This document shows, in pieces, positions 18,437-26,202 of a DNA stretch of 57,212 nt. A model generated the notes under the pieces. It was not told the DNA's origin. It worked only from the letters and a program-made list of their open reading frames with translations, and made no database searches. The translations under genes were made by a program, and so were the position numbers. The DNA is from Candidatus Woesearchaeota archaeon. GTDB lineage: Archaea > Nanobdellota > Nanobdellia > Woesearchaeales > 21-14-0-10-32-9. Positions within the stretch are counted from its first letter, which is position 1. Every line of letters starts with the position of its first letter. The stretch is from positions 1 through 57,212 of the forward strand of contig JAIPET010000007.1 of assembly GCA_021736975.1 (NCBI GenBank), given 5' to 3'.

Positions 18437-19069
18437 ATGCAATATCAAAGCCAAAAATTAAAAATAATAATAAGCATAGTTTCAATAATAATAATCGCGA
18501 TAATCATTATTTTATTAACACCAACAAAAAAATTAAACGAAAACGAAACAAATCAAACATCTAATAAAAAATTACAAATCGAAGATGCAATTGAAAGAAA
18601 AATAGCAAATGACGATTTATTTTTATATGCTTCTGCAAAAGGAGAAAATAACAACATATTTTGCCAAGGCATATCTTCAGAAGAATTGAAAATAAAATGC
18701 TTTGATGAAATAAGAGAATCAAAAGAAATACATATAGATAACACAACAAAAGAAGAAAGAAATGATCATTTCCTTTATCAAAATGCATTAAATACTAACA
18801 TAATAGAATTCTGTCAAGAAATAACAAACTTAAGTCTAAAGAATAAATGCATCACAGAATTAAAATTAAATAAACAAGAAATAGAACTACCTATTGAACT
18901 GATTAAAAACAACACCAATATTTCAATAGAAGAAATTACACAAAAAAAATCAGATAGTGAAGATGCCTTTTTATATCAAAACGCCAAAGCATCAAACGAA
19001 CCACAATTTTGTAATGGAATAATAAATCAAGAATTAAAACAACAATGCATAAGTGAATTAAGTAAATAA
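18437..19069 (+). CDS. membrane-anchored protein with three cysteine-pair repeats
   Basis: This 210-residue protein starts with one transmembrane anchor (LKIIISIVSIIIIAIIIILL) followed by three copies of a 40-60-residue unit: DDLFLYASAKGENNNIFCQG...IKCFDEI, DHFLYQNALNTNIIEFCQE...KNKCITEL, and DAFLYQNAKASNEPQFCNG...QQCISEL. The consensus is DxFLYxxAxxxNxxFCxxIxxxxLKxxCxxEL, with two cysteines per unit likely bridged outside the cell. A related single unit occurs in the first gene of the RHS/ABC operon. A TATA-like TTTTTTAAATAG lies at about 18407-18418. I know of no function for the repeat. Confidence 0.68.
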   Translation: MQYQSQKLKIIISIVSIIIIAIIIILLTPTKKLNENETNQTSNKKLQIEDAIERKIANDDLFLYASAKGENNNIFCQGISSEELKIKCFDEIRESKEIHIDNTTKEERNDHFLYQNALNTNIIEFCQEITNLSLKNKCITELKLNKQEIELPIELIKNNTNISIEEITQKKSDSEDAFLYQNAKASNEPQFCNGIINQELKQQCISELSK

Positions 19070-19091
19070 GTAAATAAATACCCATAATAAA

Positions 19092-19580
19092 TCATTTTTC
19101 TAAAGAAAAATTAACCATTTCAAAATCAAACAAATCCATAAAGTCCTTACTCTTTATTTTAACAGAATCAAAATGAGTCCCAGCACTAAAAAAAATAAAC
19201 TCATTACACAAAACAGATTCATCAAAAAAACTCCTAATACCAAATAAAGGACCTACAGGAGGAACACTACCAATAACGCAACCTGTAATTTCTAAAACTT
19301 CATCAGGATGAGCAAGACTAGTACTTTTATAATCAAAATGTTTTCTAAAAGATTTAAAATCAATCACCTTATCTCCTGGAAGAACATACTGAATAAACTC
19401 ATAATCTCCATTTCTTTTTTTACACTTTAAAATAATTGCCTTAGCAGCTTGCCCAACAGAATTACCCCTAATTTTAGCAGCATCCTCACTAGAATGAACA
19501 TGAGTATGAATTAAATGTTCAAAAAAAATATTCTTAGAAGAAAGCAAATTCAAAATTTTTTCTAAAATTTCTTTTCCCAT
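19092..19580 (-). CDS. YbaK/ProX-type aminoacyl-tRNA deacylase
   Basis: This 162-residue protein has the YbaK/EbsC fold: an N-terminal THVHSSEDAAKIRGNSVGQA, the conserved Lys in AAKAIILK, KVIDFKSFRKHF, and the glycine-rich CVIGSVPPVGPLFG, which shapes the editing pocket. Such proteins hydrolyse mischarged tRNA in trans (Cys or Ala on tRNA-Pro and relatives). The exact tRNA cannot be named. It lies 2 bases from the membrane-protein gene at 19583-20089, probably in one transcript. Confidence 0.82.
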   Translation of the reverse strand: MGKEILEKILNLLSSKNIFFEHLIHTHVHSSEDAAKIRGNSVGQAAKAIILKCKKRNGDYEFIQYVLPGDKVIDFKSFRKHFDYKSTSLAHPDEVLEITGCVIGSVPPVGPLFGIRSFFDESVLCNEFIFFSAGTHFDSVKIKSKDFMDLFDFEMVNFSLEK

Positions 19581-19582
19581 TT

Positions 19583-20089
19583 TTAAATTAAATAAACCAC
19601 AATAAAATGAATTGCAAAAATAACAAAAGCAATTTTATCAACTTTAAAAATCCACAAATTAGAATAAGCCTTATTCCAATCTAAACCAGGTTTCTTAGCA
19701 GTTTTCTTTGAAAAAAAATTAAACCACTTTTTTGAAAAAGGATATAACAACATAATTCCTTCGTTACAAAAAAACAAATCCATAAATAAATGAAAATAAA
19801 TAGCTACCGCAACAATAATAAAAAAAGGATCAAGAGTAATCAAAGCTATAATTATTAAAGGAACATAAACAATAGGCCAATGACTAGCATAAGAATGATG
19901 ATTATCCGGAACCTTGTATTTTTTTCTTTTTAATTTTTGATAAAAAAAATCAACTATATAATCAAAATCAGGAAACACACTAAACAATAAAAGAGTCAAA
20001 TTATATTCTAAAGGAATTGTCTTACCAATAATTAAAGCAAAAAAATTTACTAAAACATACAAATATGAAATATGTGATAAAAAATGCAT
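19583..20089 (-). CDS. membrane-bound metal-dependent hydrolase, YdjM/DUF457-like
   Basis: This 168-residue protein has about four hydrophobic segments with conserved His and Asp between them: MHFLSHISY at the start, FPDFDYIVD, HHSYASHWP and FHLFMDLFF. This spacing is that of the DUF457/YdjM family, predicted membrane-embedded metal-dependent hydrolases of unsettled substrate. It is read toward the YbaK gene, 2 bases apart. No strong promoter motif is visible, though AT-rich sequence precedes ATG 20089. Confidence 0.7.
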   Translation of the reverse strand: MHFLSHISYLYVLVNFFALIIGKTIPLEYNLTLLLFSVFPDFDYIVDFFYQKLKRKKYKVPDNHHSYASHWPIVYVPLIIIALITLDPFFIIVAVAIYFHLFMDLFFCNEGIMLLYPFSKKWFNFFSKKTAKKPGLDWNKAYSNLWIFKVDKIAFVIFAIHFIVVYLI

Positions 20090-20159
20090 GAAACACGTAT
20101 ATTAAATCTGTTTATAACTTTTTTGAAAAAAAATATTACCTAACAAACATTATTAGAAA

Positions 20160-20227
20160 TGCGTTCAGTAGTTACTCAATATAATCATCTCCATTGGATC
20201 ATCGGGTGTTCACTTCATCACTACGCA
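20160..20227 (-). ncRNA. candidate C/D box guide sRNA
   Basis: Read on the minus strand, a terminal stem TGCGT/ACGCA (20223-20227 with 20160-20164) closes a C box GTGATGA (20215-20221) and a D box CTGA (20165-20168), as in archaeal C/D sRNAs. Inside are a D'-like CCGA and a C'-like AGATGAT, leaving a guide-length segment TATTGAGTAAC before D. A TATA-like TTTATTTAAATA at 20247-20258 is correctly placed upstream. Total length of 68 fits the class. The D' box is imperfect and the target (2'-O-methylation in rRNA or tRNA) is not identified. Confidence 0.5.
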
Positions 20228-20321
20228 AACAATAGTAACTAGCACCTATTTAAATAAATATTCAATAAAACAAGAAAAAAAACAATCACTATTTTAAAAC
20301 AAACACCCAAACCCCATAAAC

Positions 20322-20471
20322 GGCTAATATGAAACCCTTCTTTTTTGTATTGCGAAGCACTATTTTTGACTCCGTCAAAAACAAAAAACCAATATTTGCA
20401 CCTATTTTGCTGTACAAAATGCAAATATTTCAAATTAACTTCAAGGCAATACTGAGGGTTTCATATTAGCC
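20322..20471 (+). mobile_element. 150-bp inverted-repeat element, family A copy 1
   Basis: The ends are perfect inverted repeats, GGCTAATATGAAACCCT... and ...AGGGTTTCATATTAGCC. Inside are a second stem (GTATTG/CAATAC with GAAG/CTTC) and two hairpins (TTTTTGAC/GTCAAAAA and ATATTTGCA/TGCAAATAT), so the whole can fold as a branched structure. The 8-bp direct repeat CCATAAAC flanks it at 20314-20321 and 20472-20479, a target-site duplication. It has no transposase and is MITE-like. It sits 6 bp upstream of the TATA box of the gene at 20517. The GGCT ends and 8-9 bp duplication recall IS1595-type elements; this parentage is a guess. Confidence 0.85.
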
Positions 20472-20484
20472 CCATAAACAAAAC

Positions 20485-20494
20485 CTTTATAAAG
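20485..20494 (+). promoter_or_regulatory. TATA box of the three-gene membrane cluster, directly beside the element
   Basis: CTTTATAAAG at 20485-20494 lies about 25 bases before ATG 20517, implying a short-leader or leaderless transcript. The BRE-like AAAACC (20480-20485) separates it from the target duplication of the family A element. The insertion therefore left the core promoter intact but replaced everything upstream of it. Confidence 0.7.
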
Positions 20495-20516
20495 ATAAAA
20501 AAGGATTTTATACAGA

Positions 20517-21101
20517 ATGGCAGCTTCAGCGTTCGGCGGCGCAATAGAATTTATGCAAAGAGTAGGTGTATTTGACACAGTCCTACCATTTCTACTAGTA
20601 TTTACATTAGTATTCGCATTCCTAGAAAAAACAAAAGTGCTTGGAACCGAACCATGGAGATCAGATATAGATCACAAATTCCACCAAGTAACAAGAAAAA
20701 ATATGAATGCAATGATCGCTTTTGTAATAGCATTCTTTGTTGTTGCAAGCAGTCAACTAGTAGCACTAATAAGCGAACTAACATCAAAAATAGTATTAAT
20801 AATGGTTTTAATATTAATGTTTTCAATGACAGTTGGCGTCATGTCAAGAGAAAACAAAGAAGGATTTGAATTACCAAAAGGATGGATAACACTATTCACA
20901 ATAATAATATTCATAGCAATAACCGCAATATTCTTAGATGCAATGGGCTGGTTAAATATAATATATGGATTCCTTGATAGTTTTTGGGGAAGCGAAGCAA
21001 CAGCATCAGTAATATTAATAGCAATAATAATTGGAATAATATTTTACATAACAAAAGACAATAAACCAAAAGAAGCAAAAAAAGAAAAAAAAGACGATTA
21101 A
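20517..21101 (+). CDS. multi-pass membrane protein, paralog 1 of 3
   Basis: This 194-residue protein has about five hydrophobic segments and a charged Lys/Glu/Asp C-terminus (KEAKKEKKDD). The N-terminal motif VFDTVLPFLLVFTLVFAFLE followed by KTKVLG recurs in the next gene (LLTDALLPFALIFTIVYSVL, KTKILG) and in altered form in the third. The three form a plus-strand cluster beside a secretion ATPase system read from its own promoter. No named family is recognised. A role in the secretion or pilus membrane platform is suggested only by neighbourhood. Confidence 0.7.
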   Translation: MAASAFGGAIEFMQRVGVFDTVLPFLLVFTLVFAFLEKTKVLGTEPWRSDIDHKFHQVTRKNMNAMIAFVIAFFVVASSQLVALISELTSKIVLIMVLILMFSMTVGVMSRENKEGFELPKGWITLFTIIIFIAITAIFLDAMGWLNIIYGFLDSFWGSEATASVILIAIIIGIIFYITKDNKPKEAKKEKKDD

Positions 21102-21168
21102 AAAAAAAATTAAAGATAAACAAAATATATAAATAAAACAAATAAAAAAATAAATAGGTGAAAAACAA

Positions 21169-21771
21169 ATGGCCTGGAACTTCAGCTCAATAATATATGG
21201 AACAAATTACGATTTACTAACAGATGCATTACTACCATTCGCATTAATATTTACGATAGTATACTCAGTATTACAAAAAACAAAAATATTAGGAACTGAA
21301 GATGATGGAAAAACACCAAAGAAAAATTTCAACGTAGTTCTATCATTAATAATGTCCATGGCAGTAGTAATACCACACATAACACGAGCATACCCAAATC
21401 AATGGGACGTAGTAACAATCATAAATAATTTCATACCAAACGTAGCACTAGTAGCAGTCGTAGTAATAATGCTTTTACTAATACTAGGATTATCAGGAAA
21501 ACCAGCAGATTTTACAAAAGAAGGACTAGGCGGCGGATTCACACTATTTGGAATAATAATAATAGGAATAATATTTTTAGCAGCAGCAGACGTATTTAAT
21601 AGAGCATTCTTTCCGCGATGGCTATACTTCATATACGATCAAAATTTTCAAGCATTAATAGTAACACTAATCGTATTCGGACTAATAATAGGATACATAA
21701 CAAAAGACGAGAAAAAAGATAAAGACAAAGGGGAAAACATCCTAAAAACATTAAACGCCTTTGGAAAATAA
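21169..21771 (+). CDS. multi-pass membrane protein, paralog 2 of 3
   Basis: This 200-residue protein has five or six hydrophobic segments (LLPFALIFTIVYSVL, VVLSLIMSMAVVIPHI, VALVAVVVIMLLLILGL, FTLFGIIIIGIIFLAAA, ALIVTLIVFGLIIGYI) and the YITKDEKK tail shared with paralog 1 (YITKDNKP). It has the KTKILGTE motif seen as KTKVLGTE in paralog 1. A GGTGAAAAACAA ribosome-binding region precedes ATG 21169. It is followed after 10 bases by the third gene. Function unknown. Confidence 0.7.
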   Translation: MAWNFSSIIYGTNYDLLTDALLPFALIFTIVYSVLQKTKILGTEDDGKTPKKNFNVVLSLIMSMAVVIPHITRAYPNQWDVVTIINNFIPNVALVAVVVIMLLLILGLSGKPADFTKEGLGGGFTLFGIIIIGIIFLAAADVFNRAFFPRWLYFIYDQNFQALIVTLIVFGLIIGYITKDEKKDKDKGENILKTLNAFGK

Positions 21772-21781
21772 AAACTAAAAA

Positions 21782-22447
21782 ATGGCTACCTTCCTAAACA
21801 TAGGGATTCTTGGATACTTTAGCGTAATATTCGCTTTCTTACTAGTATTTGTACTTATGTACGGATTATTCTCATGGGTAAAACCATTTGGAGAAAAACA
21901 AGTAGGAATATACGCAATAATGGCACTTGCATTCGCAATACTAAGCGTGACAAATACAAACATCTTAAGAATGATATACTTCCTAACACCATGGTTCTTC
22001 ATCCTATTATTTATAGGATTCATAATCTTATTCACACTAATGCTATTTGGATGGGATATGAAAACAATAGCAGACAGAACAACAAAAACAAATTTCAAAA
22101 CATACGCAATAGTAATAGTAGTAGTAGTAATAGTTTTTGGAATAGGAAATGCATTCGGACAAGACACACTAAATGAAGGACAAGGAATAACAACAACAGA
22201 TAACAATCAAATACAAACAACAACCAACACAGAAACAATACCAACAGTAACAGACGTAGATCCGACAGCAATACCAGATCCGACAAACAGAAACCCGAAA
22301 TCAGGAACCCCCGAAGGTACAGCAACAGATGACTTTGGAACAAACACACTAAACACACTAGTAAACCCACAAGTACTAGGATTAATTCTAATAATGTTCA
22401 TAGGCGCATTCGCAATGTTCTTTTTAACAAAAACCAATATAGACTAA
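21782..22447 (+). CDS. multi-pass membrane protein, paralog 3 of 3, with Thr-rich loop
   Basis: This 221-residue protein has four N-terminal hydrophobic segments (YFSVIFAFLLVFVLMYGLF, IYAIMALAFAILSV, WFFILLFIGFIILFTLML, YAIVIVVVVIVFGIGNAF). A 75-residue Thr/Asn/Pro-rich extracytoplasmic stretch (QTTTNTETIPTVTDVDP...) and a last transmembrane segment (VLGLILIMFIGAFAMFFL) follow. The FSVIFAFLLVFVLMYGLFSW start parallels the LPFxLxFTxVxxxL segment of its two neighbours. Thr-rich linkers are often glycosylated on archaeal surfaces. Downstream 22448-22580 contains no gene I can support. Confidence 0.68.
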   Translation: MATFLNIGILGYFSVIFAFLLVFVLMYGLFSWVKPFGEKQVGIYAIMALAFAILSVTNTNILRMIYFLTPWFFILLFIGFIILFTLMLFGWDMKTIADRTTKTNFKTYAIVIVVVVIVFGIGNAFGQDTLNEGQGITTTDNNQIQTTTNTETIPTVTDVDPTAIPDPTNRNPKSGTPEGTATDDFGTNTLNTLVNPQVLGLILIMFIGAFAMFFLTKTNID

Positions 22448-22580
22448 ATGTTTAGCCCATTAATAACGAAATATGTTTCAAGCTTTACACTCAAGCATAT
22501 AAAATTTGATGAAGTTTTATGAATTAATATTAGAATCTCCTTAACAGTCGAAAAAAAATAAAAATAAAAAAATAAAAGAA

Positions 22581-23240
22581 TTATTTTTTCTTAGAAGAAC
22601 TTGGAGCGCCTTTCTTGAATTCTCTTGCAAGCTTTGAAAGTTCAGAAACATTCTCAGTAAAAACAGGAAGAACCTTACTAAAAACCTTTTCCATAGCCTT
22701 AACTTCTGCTCCAACATTAGTTATGTTTTTATCATAATTATCAATCTTACCAAGAATAGCATTATGAAGCTTATCAAATTCAGATTTTAAATCATTAAAC
22801 CTTTGATCCAATAAAGTAATCTTACCAGTCATATCATTCTTCCACTCAATAACCTTACTAATATCCTTCATCAAATCATTCCACTTCTCATCAATAATTG
22901 CTTCAACAAGTTCCTCAGTAGAAACATCACCATCATAACTAGAATTTCCAGGAGGCTGCATCATACCAGAATTAGACGGAGGCGGAACTCCTTGAGAAGA
23001 AAAACCATCATCTTTACCCATATTATTCTCCATTTGAGGATAAGGCGCACCAGAATCAAAATTCCCTTCATTAGCCATATCTGCTTGATTTAAAGCATCA
23101 AAAATATCACTAGAAGAAAAACCATCTCTTTGTAACGTTTGAATAATTTGATTATTATCCAAGCCTTGAGCACGCATTGTTTTAACTTTATCAACAGGTA
23201 ATCCCTGGTTCATTCCCGGATTTGCACCAAAAATAGGCAT
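22581..23240 (-). CDS. coiled-coil protein, FlaC/D/E-like, beside the secretion ATPase
   Basis: This 219-residue protein has three parts. The N-terminal helical hairpin VDKVKTMRAQGLDNNQIIQT...GFSSSDIFDALNQ looks UBA-like. A Gly/Pro/Asn/Met-rich linker follows at about 55-103. A long coiled coil begins at STEELVEAIIDEKWNDLM and continues through DQRFNDLKSEFDKLHNAI to the basic tail. The arrangement recalls archaellum FlaC/D/E proteins, which sit at the motor base. GAGGTGA lies 7 bases before ATG 23240. The next minus-strand gene upstream is another coiled-coil protein, and both flank the ATPase gene. The assignment is by architecture only. Confidence 0.62.
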   Translation of the reverse strand: MPIFGANPGMNQGLPVDKVKTMRAQGLDNNQIIQTLQRDGFSSSDIFDALNQADMANEGNFDSGAPYPQMENNMGKDDGFSSQGVPPPSNSGMMQPPGNSSYDGDVSTEELVEAIIDEKWNDLMKDISKVIEWKNDMTGKITLLDQRFNDLKSEFDKLHNAILGKIDNYDKNITNVGAEVKAMEKVFSKVLPVFTENVSELSKLAREFKKGAPSSSKKK

Positions 23241-23304
23241 ATCTTTTCACCTCTCACTATCATACTAAATTAATACCTTTAAAAACTTTACTCTAAACAG
23301 TAAC

Positions 23305-23754
23305 TTATTCATCTTGTTCATCTCGTTCATTTTCTTCAATCAAATCGTCAACTTCTTTCCTCGTAACAAATTGCATAGGATCCCAAAGATCCAAATATTT
23401 CTCTAAAACCTTAAAATCTTTTTGTTTAACAGCATCAACAATTTCCAACCTCATCAAATCAATTTGCTCACTTAACTCTTGAACAACCATCTTAGTTTGA
23501 ATCAAATCATCACCAAGAATTCTCTTCTCCTTAAAAAAAGACCTTTGAGTATCAAGCAAAGCCTGATCAGTTAACTGAATTTTTTTCCTTAAATTATAAT
23601 AACGATCCTCTAAAATTCTCAAATTAGAAGAAATCTCTGAAAGCGTTTTATTAAGAGATTGAATTTCAACATTTTTAGAAGTAAACGGATTCTGTCCACT
23701 AAACCCAGGATTATTACCCTGATAAAAAGAACCACCAATATCCTTATTCTCCAT
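23305..23754 (-). CDS. coiled-coil protein ending in a conserved FlaE-like segment
   Basis: This protein of about 149 residues starts at ATG 23754 behind GAGGTG (TTG 23757 is possible but worse). A Gly/Asn-rich start leads to a long heptad region (EIQSLNKTLSEISSNLRILE...LRKKIQLTDQALLDT), then LEKYLDLWDPMQFVTRKEVD and an acidic tail. The LWDPMQFVT segment resembles the globular end of archaellum-associated FlaD/E proteins. It is transcribed away from the ATPase at 23898, with which it shares an upstream region. It probably belongs to the same secretion apparatus. Confidence 0.6.
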   Translation of the reverse strand: MENKDIGGSFYQGNNPGFSGQNPFTSKNVEIQSLNKTLSEISSNLRILEDRYYNLRKKIQLTDQALLDTQRSFFKEKRILGDDLIQTKMVVQELSEQIDLMRLEIVDAVKQKDFKVLEKYLDLWDPMQFVTRKEVDDLIEENERDEQDE

Positions 23755-23897
23755 CAAACACCTCTTTTAAACAAATAATGAACTTCTAATACTTAAATCT
23801 TTTCTAAAAACACAAAAAATACGATACAAAACCAAAAACATTTATATAGTTACAACAAAGAAATACTAATGAAAAGACACAAAAAACGGGGCGAGAT

Positions 23898-26201
23898 ATG
23901 GAACCTAAAAAAAGAGGAAGAGGTTTCTTCAAAGACTACGATATAGAAAAAGAAGGTGCAGACAATGTACTATTAATAAATTACGAAAACATACCTAGGG
24001 TACCCTCTCTAGAAGACGATTCTTTATGTATGGCAAAAACAAATGAACTCATATTATCAAACCCAAACATAACAAAAATAGTCTTTGCACAAAAACACGA
24101 TTATGAATACGAATATGATCAAGTAAAATTACTCATAGAAATAGTAAGCGTGTACAAATCCCTAATAAAAAATAAAGAACTATTCACATATCAAGCATTA
24201 AATGAATTATTAGGAGAAGATGCAAAATTTAATCTAACAAGAAGATATAATGAAACTCACAATTTAATCTTTAACCAATTATTAAGAGACCCAATAGGAA
24301 CATACATAGAAATAACAAGAACACTAAGAAAAGAAAAAATAGAATTAGATAAAGAATTTGATGACAAATTTTATGCAGCAAGAAAAAATTACATAACACT
24401 TTTAGAATACGTAATGAAAGTTCTAGAAAACACAAATCTAATACAAATAGCGATGCCCTACACGGCAGGATACAAAATAGGAGAAAGAGACATATACAGA
24501 AAAATATTCACACCAAACATAAAACCAGATTTTATGTTTACCAAAATAATGGCATCATATCCAAAAGATGCAGAAGAAGTAATGAATTACAACATAGGAG
24601 AAACAGAAGTAATAATATTCAAAACCACAGATAACATCCAATATCTTTACCACGTAACACCACCAGAATTTAAACTCTCAGAAGAAAAATATGAAGTTTT
24701 AGATATGGCAAGAAAAATTCTATCAGAACACCAACCTGAAGAACAAGACTTTGTAAATCCACAAAGAATGAGAGAAATATTCTACAATGTAGGAACAGAC
24801 CTATTACAAGAATTATCAGAACATAAAAAATTAAGACTAACAGAAAAAGAACTAGAAGAACTCACACAAATACTTATAAGATACACAGTAGGATTTGGAT
24901 TAATAGAAATATTACTAGAAGACGAACATGTTCAAGACATAACAATAAATAGCCCGACAGGAGAAACACCAATATTTCTAGTTCATGGAAAATTTAACGA
25001 ATGCAGAACCAACATAATTCCAAGCATAAGCGATGCAGAAAGCTGGGCATCAAAACTAAGACTATTATCAGGAAGACCACTAGACGAAGCAAACCCAATA
25101 CTAGACACAGACATAGAAATACCAAACGTAGCAAAAGCAAGAGTAGGAGTTATATCACGCCCATTAAATCCTACAGGAATAGCATATGCATTCAGAAGAC
25201 ACAGAGATAAACCATGGACATTACCACTATTCATAAAAAACAAAATGATAACACCACTTGGCGCAGGACTAATAAGTTTCATAGTTGATGGAAATCGAAC
25301 AATGCTTGTTGCAGGAACAAGAAGCGCAGGAAAATCATCACTTCTTGGCGCTGTAATGGTAGAAATAATGAGAAAATATAGAATCATAACAATAGAAGAT
25401 ACACTAGAACTGCCAGGAGAACAACTAAGAAAACTAGAATATAACATTCAAAGCATGAAAGTAGCATCTGCACTAAGCAAAGGAACAAGCGAAGTAAGCG
25501 CAGATGAAGGAATAAGAACAACACTAAGACTGGGAGACTCAGCACTAATCGTGGGAGAAGTAAGAAGCACAGAAGCACAAGCACTCTACGAAGCAATGAG
25601 AGTCGGAGCTTTAGCAAACGTGGTAGCAGGAACAATTCACGGAGATAGCCCTTACGGAGTATATGATAGAGTAGTAAATGATCTAAAAGTTCCAAAAACA
25701 AGCTTTAAAGCAACAGACATAATAATTGTTGCTAACCCAATAAGAAGCGCTGACGGACTACACAAATGGAGAAGAGTAACACAAATAAGTGAAGTAAGAA
25801 AAGACTGGGAAGATGATCCAATGCTAGAAAAAGGATTCGTAGACCTAATGAGATACAACTCAAAAACAGACAAATTAGAACCAACAGACGAACTATTAAA
25901 TGGAGATTCTGAAATACTAAAAGCAATAGCAGGAAACGTAAAAGATTGGACAGGAAACTGGGATGCAGTATGGGATAACATACTACTAAGAGCAAAAACC
26001 AAAGAAGCATTATTAGAATTAAGTGAAAAAGAAAATGACCCTGAAATTCTAGAAGCACCATTCATAATATCTTCAAATGATCAATTCCACAGAATAAGTG
26101 ATAAAATAATAGAAGAAACAGGAACCCTAAATAGCAAAAAAATATTCATGGAATGGCACGAATGGGCAAAAACACAAATTAAACGAAAAAAAGCTAAATA
26201 A
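23898..26201 (+). CDS. type II/IV secretion system ATPase (TadA/FlaI/PilB family)
   Basis: This 767-residue hexameric-type ATPase would drive pilus, archaellum or secretion assembly from the cytoplasm. Walker A AGTRSAGKSSLL lies near residue 474, the Asp box ITIEDTLELPGEQ follows, Walker B SALIVGEVRSTEAQALYEAM is near 549, and the His box GTIHGDSPYGVYDRVV follows. The long N-terminal domain (about 1-330) and the C-terminal extension are typical of archaeal members. A TATA box TTTATATAG lies at about 23840-23848, and GGGGCGAG stands before ATG 23898. The stop is 1 base from the TadC/FlaJ gene, so the two are one unit. Archaellum versus type IV pilus cannot be settled here. Confidence 0.9.
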   Translation: MEPKKRGRGFFKDYDIEKEGADNVLLINYENIPRVPSLEDDSLCMAKTNELILSNPNITKIVFAQKHDYEYEYDQVKLLIEIVSVYKSLIKNKELFTYQALNELLGEDAKFNLTRRYNETHNLIFNQLLRDPIGTYIEITRTLRKEKIELDKEFDDKFYAARKNYITLLEYVMKVLENTNLIQIAMPYTAGYKIGERDIYRKIFTPNIKPDFMFTKIMASYPKDAEEVMNYNIGETEVIIFKTTDNIQYLYHVTPPEFKLSEEKYEVLDMARKILSEHQPEEQDFVNPQRMREIFYNVGTDLLQELSEHKKLRLTEKELEELTQILIRYTVGFGLIEILLEDEHVQDITINSPTGETPIFLVHGKFNECRTNIIPSISDAESWASKLRLLSGRPLDEANPILDTDIEIPNVAKARVGVISRPLNPTGIAYAFRRHRDKPWTLPLFIKNKMITPLGAGLISFIVDGNRTMLVAGTRSAGKSSLLGAVMVEIMRKYRIITIEDTLELPGEQLRKLEYNIQSMKVASALSKGTSEVSADEGIRTTLRLGDSALIVGEVRSTEAQALYEAMRVGALANVVAGTIHGDSPYGVYDRVVNDLKVPKTSFKATDIIIVANPIRSADGLHKWRRVTQISEVRKDWEDDPMLEKGFVDLMRYNSKTDKLEPTDELLNGDSEILKAIAGNVKDWTGNWDAVWDNILLRAKTKEALLELSEKENDPEILEAPFIISSNDQFHRISDKIIEETGTLNSKKIFMEWHEWAKTQIKRKKAK

Positions 26202-26202
26202 A

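Noticed and set aside
20239-20433. 64-codon minus-strand open frame
   Set aside because: It lies mostly inside the family A element and is not kept in the other two copies.
22448-22580. Possible second C/D sRNA (TTGATGA followed by AT-rich sequence)
   Set aside because: No CTGA D box or terminal stem follows at a suitable distance.
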